Positions 52,176 through 61,000 are shown, numbered from the stretch's first letter. The stretch is DNA of 64,000 bases from Thermosulfurimonas marina (GCF_012317585.1 NZ_CP042909.1:992001-1056000); one strand, 5' to 3'. Notes: generated from the sequence alone by a model not told the origin. Numbers and translations: made by a program.

Positions 52176-54182
52176 ATGAGAGGTTTTTGGCGAAAATTGG
52201 CCGGGCTTTGGTGGGCCGGAGCGGGCCTCTTTCTCCTCTTGGCCCTGGTCTCTTATCATCCTCCGGATCCGGGATTCGGGAGGGCGGGGGCCGAAGGAGT
52301 GCACAACTGGGGAGGACTCCTTGGGGCCTATCTGGCCTCCCTCCTTCTCACCCTCTTTGGGGCCGCGGCCTTTCTCCTTCCTCCGGCCTTTTTTTATTTG
52401 GCCCGGAGCTTTCTCCGGGCCCCTAGAGTTCTTCCTCCGGTCTTGGGGATCTTCTGCCTGGTGCTGGCGGCCAGTCTTCTTCTGGGGTTTGTCCCGGAGG
52501 CCTGGTGGGGGCGTTGGCGCTGGCCCCTTCACGGAGGCCTGGTGGGCTTTTTGGGGCAGGCCGCCCTCCCTTACATTGGGGTTCCGGGGCTTGTTCTGGG
52601 CACTTTGGTGCTGGGAGGAATAGGGTGGGGGCTCCTTTGGGGGCCTGAAGGTTGGCCACGAGGCCCTTCCTGGAAGGCCCTTTTCCGCAGGCCCCGGGCC
52701 CGAAAATCTTCCGGAAAAAGAGAAAGGGTCTCCAAAGAAGAAGGGCCTTCTCCTTTGGGGGAAACTCCGGCGCCTTCCCTCAAGGCCCGGGGACTCCCCC
52801 CTCCGCTCTCCCTTCTTTCCCCCCCTCCGCGTAGGGCCCAAGGACCTTCTTCGGAGATCCTGGAGCGCCTGGGGCGGACCCTTCAGGAAAAGCTACGGGA
52901 GTTCGGGGTGCACGGAGAGGTGGTGGGGGTGCATCCCGGACCGGTGATCACGGTCTACGAGTTCCGTCCGGCGCCGGGGGTGAAGATCAACCGTATTGCG
53001 GCCCTGGCCGACGATCTGGCCCTGGGCCTTTCGGCCGAAAGTGTGCGCATCGTGGCCCCTATTCCGGGGCGCGACGTGGTGGGGATCGAGGTCTCCAACC
53101 CTGAAAGGGAAACGGTCTGGCTCCGAGAGATCCTGGAATCCGAAGCCTTTCGGAAGTCTCCCTCTCCCCTCACCCTGGCCCTGGGAAAGGATCAGTCCGG
53201 ACGCCCGGTGGTGGCCGATCTCCTGCGCATGCCGCATCTTCTCATCGCCGGGGCCACCGGGACCGGAAAGAGTGTTTTTATTCACTCCGTTATTCTGGGT
53301 CTCATCTTTAAGAACCCTCCGGAAAGGGTGCGCTTTCTTTTGGTCGATCCCAAGCGCATAGAGCTTTCGATCTATGAGGATATTCCCTACCTCTTGCATC
53401 CGGTGGTGCTTGAGCCCCGTACGGCTACCAAGGCCTTGCGCTGGGCGGTCTCGGAGATGGAGCGCCGCTACCAGCTGCTGGAGGAATCCCGGGCCCGGAA
53501 TCTCGATTCTTACAACCAGAGGGCCGAAGAAAAGCTACCCTACATCGTGATCATCATTGACGAATTGGCGGACCTCATGGTGGTGGCCTCGAAGGAGGTG
53601 GAGACCCTCCTTACGCGGCTGGCCCAGATGGCCCGGGCCTCTGGAATTCATCTCCTTTTGGCCACACAGCGTCCCTCGGTGGACGTCATCACCGGGCTGA
53701 TCAAGGCCAACTTTCCGGCCCGCATTTCCTTCCAGGTGTCTTCGAGGACCGACTCCAGGACCATTCTCGACACTCAAGGGGCCGAAAGGTTGCTGGGGGC
53801 CGGAGATATGCTTTTCCTGCCTCCGGGAGGCTCTAAGCTTCAACGTATTCACGGTCCGTATGTTTCCGAGGAGGAAGTCCGGCAGGTGGTGGAGTATCTG
53901 CGGGCCCAGGGAGAGCCGGACTATTTGGCGGACTTTGAAAGCTTAGAGGAGGAGGATCTGGAAACTTCCTTTTCCGACGAGGAGGCCGACGATGAACTCT
54001 ACCGAGAGGCCGTGCGCATTGCCCTAGAGCGGGGTAAAATTTCAGTCTCCATGTTACAGCGCCGCTTGCGCATAGGCTACAACCGGGCGGCTCGCCTGGT
54101 GGAACGTATGGAAGAGGAGGGGATCGTTGGTCCGAGCGATGGTGTGCGTCCTCGTCCTGTGCTGGTGGGTCGCAAGCCTTGA
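52176..54182 (+). CDS. ftsK: DNA translocase FtsK
   Basis: This 668-residue DNA motor segregates chromosome ends at division. It has four N-terminal membrane helices (within residues 1-155) and a short linker. The ATPase has Walker A GATGTGKS (about 365-372) and Walker B VIIIDELADLMVVA. It ends in a winged-helix gamma domain (SVSMLQRRLRIGYNRAAR to the C-terminus) that reads polar KOPS sequences. The length is short compared with E. coli FtsK but typical of SpoIIIE-like proteins. Its 3' end overlaps lolA. Confidence 0.94.
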   Translation: MRGFWRKLAGLWWAGAGLFLLLALVSYHPPDPGFGRAGAEGVHNWGGLLGAYLASLLLTLFGAAAFLLPPAFFYLARSFLRAPRVLPPVLGIFCLVLAASLLLGFVPEAWWGRWRWPLHGGLVGFLGQAALPYIGVPGLVLGTLVLGGIGWGLLWGPEGWPRGPSWKALFRRPRARKSSGKRERVSKEEGPSPLGETPAPSLKARGLPPPLSLLSPPPRRAQGPSSEILERLGRTLQEKLREFGVHGEVVGVHPGPVITVYEFRPAPGVKINRIAALADDLALGLSAESVRIVAPIPGRDVVGIEVSNPERETVWLREILESEAFRKSPSPLTLALGKDQSGRPVVADLLRMPHLLIAGATGTGKSVFIHSVILGLIFKNPPERVRFLLVDPKRIELSIYEDIPYLLHPVVLEPRTATKALRWAVSEMERRYQLLEESRARNLDSYNQRAEEKLPYIVIIIDELADLMVVASKEVETLLTRLAQMARASGIHLLLATQRPSVDVITGLIKANFPARISFQVSSRTDSRTILDTQGAERLLGAGDMLFLPPGGSKLQRIHGPYVSEEEVRQVVEYLRAQGEPDYLADFESLEEEDLETSFSDEEADDELYREAVRIALERGKISVSMLQRRLRIGYNRAARLVERMEEEGIVGPSDGVRPRPVLVGRKP

Positions 54183-54777
54183 GGCCGCTCCCACCCCCCA
54201 GGAGGTCCTGAAGAAGGTAGAGGCCTTTTACCGCGGAATTACCTCCGTGTCCGGAAGCTTCAGCCAGGAGGTCTACTGGCGAAAGGGCCTTACGGTGGAG
54301 GCCTCAAGCGGGCGTTTCTGGTTTGAAAAGCCCCGGCGCCTGCGGTGGGAATACCTTTCCCCGGAAAGGCTTCTCCTGGTCTCCGACGGTAAACGGGTCT
54401 ACTTTTACGTCGAAGCCGACCGACAGGTAACCATTCTTTCGCCGGACAAGGCCTTCTCCCGCCCGGTACTCAAACTCCTTTCCGGGACCGGAGACCTCGC
54501 CCAGGAGTTCGAAATCCTTTCCGGAGTCCCCGAGGGTCCGGAGGACTACCTTTTGGAACTCAAGCCGCGCCACGAGGAGCAGATCAGCCGCCTGAGGATC
54601 AGGGTGCACCTTCCCCAAGGGGAGATCCGGGAAGTCTGGTATTGGGACCCTCTGGGCAATCTGACCCACCTTAGTCTGGAAAATCTTTGCGTAAACCCTA
54701 AAATAAAACCCAAGCTCTTTGTCTTTGTTCCTCCCCCGGAGGTGGAGATTCTCGACCAGACCCAGGGAGGTTCTTGA
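54127..54777 (+). CDS. lolA: Outer-membrane lipoprotein carrier LolA
   Basis: This 216-residue periplasmic chaperone carries lipoproteins from LolCDE to the outer membrane. The signal peptide is about residues 1-20 (cleavage near SLEA). The mature part has GSFSQEVYWRKG, GRFWFEKPRRLRWEY and SDGKRVYFYVEADRQVT, the usual LolA beta-barrel segments. TTG at 54127 has GAGGAGGG about five bases upstream; ATG at 54139 is an alternative. It overlaps ftsK by 56 bases, the common ftsK-lolA pairing, and its stop overlaps nadA. Confidence 0.9.
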   Translation: MVRAMVCVLVLCWWVASLEAAPTPQEVLKKVEAFYRGITSVSGSFSQEVYWRKGLTVEASSGRFWFEKPRRLRWEYLSPERLLLVSDGKRVYFYVEADRQVTILSPDKAFSRPVLKLLSGTGDLAQEFEILSGVPEGPEDYLLELKPRHEEQISRLRIRVHLPQGEIREVWYWDPLGNLTHLSLENLCVNPKIKPKLFVFVPPPEVEILDQTQGGS

Positions 54778-55694
54778 TGGAGAAAGAAAAACTTTCGGCC
54801 GAGATTCGGCGTCTGGCTAAGGACCGCAAGGCCCTTATCCTGGCCCATAACTATCAACCCCCAGAGATCCAAGATATTGCGGATCTGGTGGGAGATTCTC
54901 TGGAACTTTCCCTGAAGGCAGCCCAGACCGAGGCCGAGGTGATCGTCTTTTGCGGGGTGCTTTTTATGGCCGAGACGGCCCACATCGTGTCTCCGGAAAA
55001 GATCGTCCTTTTCCCGGCCCCCCAGGCCTGCTGCGCCATGGCCAGCATGATCACCCCCGAGGACGTCCGGGCCCTAAGAGAGGCCCATCCCGGGGCCCCG
55101 GTGGTCACCTATGTGAATTCCTACGCGGAGGTCAAGGCCGAAAGCGATATCTGTTGCACCTCGGCCAACGTGGTGCGGGTCATCGCCACTCTTCCGGAAA
55201 AGGAGATTATCTGCCTTCCGGATATGAATCTCGCCCAATATGCCCAGAGATTTTTCCCGGACAAAAAGATTATCTACTTTGAGGGGTTTTGTCCCTTCCA
55301 TCATCTTCTTACTCCAGAGGAGGTGAAGAGGGCCAAAGAGGCCCATCCGGAAGCCCTGTTTATCGCCCATCCCGAGTGTCGCCCGGAAGTCATCGATCTT
55401 GCCGATCACGTGGCCTCCACCAGCGGAATGCTCAAGTTCTGCCGGGAATCAGAACATCGGGAATTCATCATCGGGACTGAAGTGGGGCTTCTTTATCCGT
55501 TGCGCAAGCAGAATCCAGACAAAAAGTTCTATCCGGCCTCAGAAAATATGGTCTGTGAGGCCATGAAACTTACCACTTTAGAGCTGGTTTATCAGGCCTT
55601 AGAGAAGATGGAGCCCCGGGTGGAGGTGCCGGAAGATATTCGTAAGCGGGCTCTGAGGGCCGTCAAGCGCATGTTGGAGATCCCCCGGGGTTAA
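54777..55694 (+). CDS. nadA: Quinolinate synthase
   Basis: This 305-residue 4Fe-4S enzyme condenses iminoaspartate and dihydroxyacetone phosphate to quinolinate in NAD synthesis. Landmarks are LAHNYQPPEIQDIADLVGDS at residues 22-41, the first cluster Cys in VFCGVLFMAETAHI, SDICCTSANVV, and the later HPECRPEVIDLADHVAST. The start overlaps the lolA stop by one base. No nadB is nearby in the window. Confidence 0.94.
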   Translation: MEKEKLSAEIRRLAKDRKALILAHNYQPPEIQDIADLVGDSLELSLKAAQTEAEVIVFCGVLFMAETAHIVSPEKIVLFPAPQACCAMASMITPEDVRALREAHPGAPVVTYVNSYAEVKAESDICCTSANVVRVIATLPEKEIICLPDMNLAQYAQRFFPDKKIIYFEGFCPFHHLLTPEEVKRAKEAHPEALFIAHPECRPEVIDLADHVASTSGMLKFCRESEHREFIIGTEVGLLYPLRKQNPDKKFYPASENMVCEAMKLTTLELVYQALEKMEPRVEVPEDIRKRALRAVKRMLEIPRG

Positions 55695-55696
55695 GG

Positions 55697-56212
55697 CTAC
55701 CGGATCTCGGCCTTGTAGATCCGCTGCATACGTTTAAGGGCAAAGGCGTGGGCCTCGGGATCAAAGTCACCCACGGCCTTCTCCGGCACCACCACTTTGA
55801 AGCCCCGGAAGAAGGCCCCGGCCGCGGTGTCCATCACGCAGATACTGGTACAGACCCCGCAGAGCCAGACCTCAGAGACCCCCAGCTCCTGCAGGACTTC
55901 TTCGAGATTGGTGCGGAAGAAGGCGTCAAACCGGGTCTTTTCGATTACCCTCTCCCCGGGTTTGGGGGCGATCTCCGGGATAACTTCCGCCCCCCAGGTG
56001 CCCTTCACACAGTGGGCCGGGAAGGCTTGGAACTCCGCATCCTCAGGGTCATGGGCGTCACAGACATAGATTACCGGTTCCCCCCGGGAGCGGAATTCCT
56101 CAAGGAGCCGCTGCACCTCGGGAATGATGGCCCGGGCCCTCTGACCACAATAAAGGACCCCTCTGGGGTCCAAAAAGTCATTCAACATGTCGATCACCAC
56201 CAGAGCCCGCAT
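55697..56212 (-). CDS. Isochorismatase-family hydrolase, nicotinamidase-like
   Basis: This 171-residue enzyme has the cysteine hydrolase triad: Asp8 (VIDMLNDFL), Lys in ERVIEKTRFDAFF and Cys in WLCGVCTSICVMDTAAGA. VYCCDAHDP-type metal segments are present as IYVCDAHDPEDAEF. The composition and size fit nicotinamidase, which would turn nicotinamide into nicotinate for PncB. It converges with nadA, with two bases between the stops. The isochorismatase family also includes other amidases, so the substrate is inferred from context. Confidence 0.8.
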   Translation of the reverse strand: MRALVVIDMLNDFLDPRGVLYCGQRARAIIPEVQRLLEEFRSRGEPVIYVCDAHDPEDAEFQAFPAHCVKGTWGAEVIPEIAPKPGERVIEKTRFDAFFRTNLEEVLQELGVSEVWLCGVCTSICVMDTAAGAFFRGFKVVVPEKAVGDFDPEAHAFALKRMQRIYKAEIR

Positions 56213-56319
56213 ACTTTTTTTATAAAAACACCCCCTTACCCCTGCAACCCCGGAAAGTTATCCTAATTTTTAGCCGAAGAGTTTTCGAGAGGAGAAAGTT
56301 GAGTTAGAAAGGAGAGGCT

Positions 56320-56721
56320 ATGGAAAGGCGCGAGATCTTGAAATGGACCGTGGGTGCGGTGGCCCTGGGAGTGGCGGGCTATGCGGGCCTTTCGGTCATC
56401 AGGCGTTTTGTCCCCCATCCCCCGAAAAAGATCCTGGTCAAGGAAAAGGATCTTCCCACGGAAATGATACCGGTCAAGGTGGGGCCGGAGTATTTTCTGG
56501 TGAGGCTTCCTGGAGGAAAGCTTCTTGCCCTTTCCCGAAGGTGTCCCCATCTCGGCTGCACGGTTAACTATTTTCCCCAGAAGAATCTTTTTATCTGCCC
56601 CTGCCATCAGAGCCGCTTTGCCCTCTCCGGGGCCTATCTTTCCGGGCCGGCTCCCCGGGGGCTTTACCCCCTCAAATGGGAGAAAAGTGAAGGCGGGATC
56701 CTCCTCGAGATACCGGGTTAG
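56320..56721 (+). CDS. Rieske iron-sulfur protein
   Basis: This 133-residue protein has an N-terminal twin-arginine-like anchor (MERREILKWTV then a hydrophobic stretch at about 10-28). The Rieske domain has cluster ligands CPHLGC (about residues 75-80) and CPCHQS (about 94-99). ATG 56320 follows AGAAAGGAGAG. It is co-encoded with cytochrome b6 (35-base overlap) and a multihaem cytochrome c, forming a quinol-oxidising module. It is shorter than the Rieske subunits of bc1 complexes. Confidence 0.9.
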   Translation: MERREILKWTVGAVALGVAGYAGLSVIRRFVPHPPKKILVKEKDLPTEMIPVKVGPEYFLVRLPGGKLLALSRRCPHLGCTVNYFPQKNLFICPCHQSRFALSGAYLSGPAPRGLYPLKWEKSEGGILLEIPG

Positions 56722-57523
56722 TCCTCGTCTCTCCTGGGGGCTTGCGGCCACCCTAGTAGTGGTGGTGGTAAGCGGGCTGGTCCTGGCCTATCCTTACCGG
56801 GAGGCCTTTCCCTTTCTTTCTACCCTGGCCATCGAAAATGTGGTGCCCTTTGGAAGGCTCTTCCGGCGGATCCACTACCTGAGCGGTCTCCTTTTTGTGG
56901 TCCTTCTTTTGTGGCATGGGGTGGAGGCCCTTCTTTCCGAAAGTTATCAACGTCGAAGCTGGCTGCGCTGGACAGCCCTTACCGCCACCCTTCCCCTGGG
57001 ACTCCTTTTGGCCTTCACCGGATATGTGGCCCGGGGGGACGAGACCGGGCGGCTGGCCGGCTATATTGCCGAGACTTTGAGCCTCAAGATCCCCTTTCTG
57101 GGGCCCCTCCTTAACGCCCTCTTTTTCGGCGTGCGCGAGGAAGGGGTTCACCGGGCCTATCTCTTTCATATTTACGGCACCGGGGCTCTGCTCCTCCTTT
57201 CGGGGATCTGGCATTTTCGCCTGCGGCGGCTTCCTCTGGAAGACCTCCTTTTCTGGGCCACCTTGACCCTTGCGGCCGTGCCCTTTCTCCCCCTGGGCCT
57301 CCACGGCCCGGGTTTCCATCTTTTGGTAAAGGGTCCGTGGTTTTTTGTAGGAATCCAGGAGGCCCTGCGGCACCTCCCTCCGCGCCTGGCGGGGATAGTC
57401 TTTCCGGCCCTGGGGCCTATGCTCTACCTGGGAACCAAGGCCTGGCCCCGGGCCTGCGGGAGGGCCCTTCTCCTCTGGACCCTCCTTTATGGAGGGCTCA
57501 CCGTGGTGGGACTTGTGCGATGA
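56687..57523 (+). CDS. Cytochrome b6-type membrane subunit
   Basis: This 278-residue protein has about six membrane helices. The haem-ligating His pairs are spaced as in cytochrome b6: IHYLSGLLFVVLLLWH and FHIYGTGALLLLSGIWH. GTG at 56687 overlaps the Rieske gene and gives a start just before the first helix; the exact start is uncertain. It would oxidise menaquinol together with the Rieske protein and pass electrons to the multihaem cytochrome encoded next (ATGA overlap). Confidence 0.87.
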   Translation: MKAGSSSRYRVSPRLSWGLAATLVVVVVSGLVLAYPYREAFPFLSTLAIENVVPFGRLFRRIHYLSGLLFVVLLLWHGVEALLSESYQRRSWLRWTALTATLPLGLLLAFTGYVARGDETGRLAGYIAETLSLKIPFLGPLLNALFFGVREEGVHRAYLFHIYGTGALLLLSGIWHFRLRRLPLEDLLFWATLTLAAVPFLPLGLHGPGFHLLVKGPWFFVGIQEALRHLPPRLAGIVFPALGPMLYLGTKAWPRACGRALLLWTLLYGGLTVVGLVR

Positions 57524-59205
57524 GAAAGGGGCTTCCAGGGCTCTTTTTAGTGGTGCTCCTTGCGGTCCTTTTCTGGGAGGCCCGCTTCCGGCGTGCCCCG
57601 GAGGTGCCGGTCCTTACCTCTGGAAGACCTGATCTCTGCCTCACCTGCCATAAAAAGGAACGACCCGGCCCGGCCCATGCCCGTGGGGTGGTGGGCTGTG
57701 CGGACTGCCACCTGGGAGACCCTCTTACCGTGGAAAAGGCTCGAGCCCATCGGGGAATGGTGAAAAATCCTGCGGACCTCCGCTATGCCGAGCGCACCTG
57801 CGGCCGGCCGGAGTGTCACCCAGGCTACCCTGAAAGGGTCAAAAAGAGCCTCATGGCCACCAACCGGGGGATCATCACCACCCTGCGCTACTACTGGGGA
57901 GAGAGCCCGAATTTCCGGGAGAAGATCTCGGTTAAGGCCCTTCTCAAGACGGGGAAGGATTCTCCGGCCCTAGATTACTTCCGCAAGCTCTGTGGGACCT
58001 GTCACCTCTGGCTCCCCCGGGAAAAGCTTCCGGGCTTTCTCAAAGAAAAGGGCGGAGGCTGTGCGGCCTGCCATTTAATCCCCGGAAAGGGCCCGGGGAA
58101 AAAGCCCCATCCGGTCCTGACCCGGAAAATCCCGGTGGAAAACTGCGCCCGCTGTCACAACCGTAGCGGACGCCTAGGCCTTACCTATCAGGGGCTTTAC
58201 GAGGATGAACAGTACGGGGCTCCCATCCGGGAGGGGACCTTCGGGGCCCAGGAGTTGCCCGATGGGCGCTTCGTAGAACGCATCCCCCCTGATGTCCATT
58301 TTAAGGCCGGCATGGCCTGCATCGACTGCCACACCCAGAACGAAACCATGGGCGACGGTAAGGCCTACGCCCACTTTGAAGAGTCCTTGGAGATCACCTG
58401 TGAGGCCTGCCATGAGGGCCTGGGACGCACCGCTAAGGGAAAGCCCCTTCCCAATCTGGTGGTCCGGGAAGGGAAGCTTTTCTGGAAGGCCAAGCTTACG
58501 GGAAAACTCCTTCCGGTAAAAAGGCCCGATCCCGTGGCCTGCAAACATCCGGTGCACCGGAGGCTTACCTGCTGGGCCTGCCACGACCGGCGGGTTCCTC
58601 AATGTTTCGGCTGTCACGTGCGCCGGAGCGCCGGGGAAAAACAACTTGACAAGCTCACCTTTAAGGAGACTCCCGGGCTCTGGGAGGAATTCCGGAGCTA
58701 TATGCGCCTTAAGCGGCCCACCCTGGGCCTTTTTAAAGGCCGGGTCACGGTGCTGGTTCCGGGCTGACAGGACTTTGTAACCTTTCTTTCCCCGGAGGGG
58801 AAGGTCCAACGGGAGGTCCGGCGCATCACCTGGTCCCACATGTATCCCCACAGCACGGGCCAGGCCCGCTCCTGCGAAGACTGTCACGCCGACCCCAAGG
58901 CCCTGGGCCTGGGGTATGGAAGCCTGACCTATAAAGGGGGCTGGCGTTTCACCCCGGCAGAGGCCCCGGCCGAACTCCTAGGAATAGAGCACGGGCTCTC
59001 CCAGGTGGTGACCCTTTCCGGAAAGGCCCTGGTTAACTTCCGGCCGGGGGTGCGGGCCTTCAACGGAACCGAAATCCGGCGCATCCTCCGGGTGGGACTC
59101 TGCCTTCCCTGCCACCGGGACTTTTCCGATCCGGTGATGCGCCACTGGCCCCCACAAGGGCCCTGCCCGGTATTTAAAATTGGAGTATCCTCGAGGAAGA
59201 ATTAG
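57520..59205 (+). CDS. 12-haem c-type cytochrome with in-frame UGA at codon 416 (candidate selenoprotein)
   Basis: This is a 561-residue reading frame if the UGA at 58765-58767 is read as an amino acid, or 415 residues if it stops there. An N-terminal membrane anchor (residues about 5-20) is followed by haem sites CLTCH, CADCH, CGRPECH (CX4CH), CGTCH, CAACH, CARCH, CIDCH, CEACH, CWACH and CFGCH. The UGA in VLVPG-U-QDFVTFL comes next, then CEDCH and CLPCH. The downstream 145 codons stay in frame, keep the same codon style and have no start of their own. ATG 57520 overlaps the cytochrome b stop. It probably accepts electrons from the Rieske/b6 pair. The alternative is a recent nonsense mutation. 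Confidence 0.8.
58786..58804 (+). promoter_or_regulatory. Candidate SECIS-like hairpin downstream of the in-frame UGA
   Basis: An 8-base-pair stem (CTTTCCCC with GGGGAAGG, one G-U pair) encloses a GGA loop. The loop begins 26 bases after the UGA, within the 16-37-base range described for bacterial SECIS elements, and starts with G. An additional weak outer pairing (GGACTTT with AAGGTCC) is possible. It is a candidate only; the loop differs from the E. coli fdhF GGU loop. Confidence 0.45.
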
Positions 59206-59229
59206 TCCGAGGGAGTCCGTATTTTTAAT

Positions 59230-59802
59230 TTGTGGTCCCTCTGGGAAAACCGGGAAGCTCTGCGGGCCTTCGTGGAGGCCCAGGGGGCTCTGGCGCCTCT
59301 GGCCTTTGTGGCCCTCCAGGCCCTGCAGGTGGTCCTGGCTCCGCTCCCGGGAGAGGTCACCGGTTTTCTGGCCGGCTATCTCTTTGGCCCCTGGGAGGGT
59401 TTTTTCCTGGCCATGTCCGGACTGGCTCTGGGCTCAAGTGCGGCCTTTGGTCTGGCCCGCCTCTTCGAAAGATCCCTTGAAGCCCACTTCCGGGAAAGGC
59501 CCTTTTACCAGCGAACGGTCCGTTTTACCCGAAGACACGGGCCCACGGCGGCCTTTCTCCTCTTTTTATTTCCGGGCCTCCCCAAGGACTATCTGTGCTA
59601 CGCTCTGGGGCTTCTCCCCTTTCCCTTTCGGCTTTTCTTTCCGGTAATGCTCCTGGGCCGGGCCCCGGCCACTCTGGCCCTCACCTTCCAGGGGGACGCC
59701 CTCTATCGGGCCGACTGGCGGCGGCTCTTCTGGGTGGGGCTTGCCGTGGGGCTGGCCCTTTGCGGTTTTTTGATCCTAAAAAGACGCCTGGAGGGGGAAT
59801 GA
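59230..59802 (+). CDS. VTT/TVP38-family membrane protein (DedA-like)
   Basis: This 190-residue protein has about five to six hydrophobic segments and the SNARE-associated/VTT core: LPGEVTGFLAGYLFG (about residues 39-53), then GSSAAFGLARLFERS and FLFPGLPKDYLCYALGL. The family is thought to transport or scramble lipids or affect membrane energisation. TTG at 59230 was chosen as the first plausible start in frame; a GAGGGAG site lies about 14 bases upstream. It follows the multihaem cytochrome by 25 bases and overlaps larC at ATGA. Confidence 0.8.
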   Translation: MWSLWENREALRAFVEAQGALAPLAFVALQALQVVLAPLPGEVTGFLAGYLFGPWEGFFLAMSGLALGSSAAFGLARLFERSLEAHFRERPFYQRTVRFTRRHGPTAAFLLFLFPGLPKDYLCYALGLLPFPFRLFFPVMLLGRAPATLALTFQGDALYRADWRRLFWVGLAVGLALCGFLILKRRLEGE

Positions 59803-60980
59803 AGCGGGCCTGGCTTCAGGCGGTAGGCGGGGTAGCCGGAGACATGTTCCTGGCCGCCCTCCTTTCGGCAGGGCTTCCAGAGGAGGAGCTGGCGCGCTTT
59901 CTCTCCGAGCTTCCGGGGGGGCTCCGCCTTGAGACAAGAACGGTTTCGGTCTCGGGAATTTCGGCCCTAAGGGTCGAGCTTTCGGCCACCGCCCCCGGGA
60001 ATCTCCCCACCCGCCTTTCGGACTTTCTCGCCCTTCTCGAAGGTCTTGGGCTTGCCCCGAGGATCCTTTCGGCGGCCCGCAAGATCTTTCGGCTAATCTT
60101 TGAGGCCGAGGCCCGGGTCCACGGAAGGACTCCCGAGGAGGTAAATCTTCACGAGCTTTCGGCCTGGGATACCCTGGGGGATGTCCTGGGAGTGCTTTGG
60201 GGGCTTGAGCGTCTGGGGATCGCCGAACTCTACGTTTCGGCCCTCCCCCTGGGCTCCGGCCTTCTTGAGACCGCCCACGGGAGGCTGCCTCATCCGGCCC
60301 CGGCCACGCTGGAGATCCTGAAGGGGGTTCCGGTCTACGGGGTGCCCGAGAAGTTTGAAACCGTAACCCCCACCGGGGCGGCCCTGGTAAGGGTTCTGGC
60401 CCGGGGCTTTGGTCCGCCCCCGCCCATGGAAATAGAAGCGGTGGGGTCCGGGGCGGGGACTTTCCCTCTGGCCACCCGCCCCAACCTCCTGAGGCTTCTC
60501 GTGGGGCGACCTCCGGGAGAGGTCTTTTCCGAGGAAGTGGTGGAGATAGTCACCGATCTCGACGACGAAACTCCGGAGACCCTGGCCCAGGTGGCCGAAA
60601 GGCTCCTTTCCGCCGGGGCCTTGGATGTGGGTTTTCTTCCACGGACCATGAAAAAAGGCCGCCCCGGGCTGAAACTTGAGGTCCTGGCCCCCCCGGAAGC
60701 GGCCGAAGAGCTGGCCCGCCTCCTCTTGGAGGAGACCGTGACCCTGGGGGTGCGGCTGAGGCGCCTTGAGCGCCGGGTCCTTTTGCGCCAGACCCGTACG
60801 GTGGAGACCCCTTGGGGCCCGGTGCGGGTGAAGTTGGCCCGAAGCCCTTCGGGAAAACTCAAGGTCAAGCCCGAGTTTGAAGACCTGCGGACCCTCTCCC
60901 AGAAGACGGGGCTTTCCCTGCGGGAAATACGGGAGGCGGTGCAGTCCCGAATTTCAGGATTAAAATGGGAAAGAGACTGA
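59799..60980 (+). CDS. larC: Nickel-pincer cofactor biosynthesis protein LarC
   Basis: This 393-residue protein inserts nickel into the pyridinium bisthiocarboxylate precursor of the lactate racemase cofactor. Visible segments are AVGGVAGDMFLAAL at residues 6-19, NLHELSAWDTLGDVLG, LPHPAPATLEILKGVPVYG and VTPTGAALVRVLA. Here LarC is one uninterrupted frame, unlike Lactobacillus where it needs a frameshift. larB, larE and larA are not in the window. ATG 59799 overlaps the VTT stop. Confidence 0.9.
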   Translation: MKRAWLQAVGGVAGDMFLAALLSAGLPEEELARFLSELPGGLRLETRTVSVSGISALRVELSATAPGNLPTRLSDFLALLEGLGLAPRILSAARKIFRLIFEAEARVHGRTPEEVNLHELSAWDTLGDVLGVLWGLERLGIAELYVSALPLGSGLLETAHGRLPHPAPATLEILKGVPVYGVPEKFETVTPTGAALVRVLARGFGPPPPMEIEAVGSGAGTFPLATRPNLLRLLVGRPPGEVFSEEVVEIVTDLDDETPETLAQVAERLLSAGALDVGFLPRTMKKGRPGLKLEVLAPPEAAEELARLLLEETVTLGVRLRRLERRVLLRQTRTVETPWGPVRVKLARSPSGKLKVKPEFEDLRTLSQKTGLSLREIREAVQSRISGLKWERD

Positions 60981-61000
60981 ATTTTTTACGCAGGGGTTCC

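Noticed and set aside
58840-59205. Separate small cytochrome gene starting at ATG 58840
   Set aside because: It has no ribosome site, begins in the middle of a domain and continues the frame of the upstream cytochrome; treated as the 3' part of one gene read through UGA.
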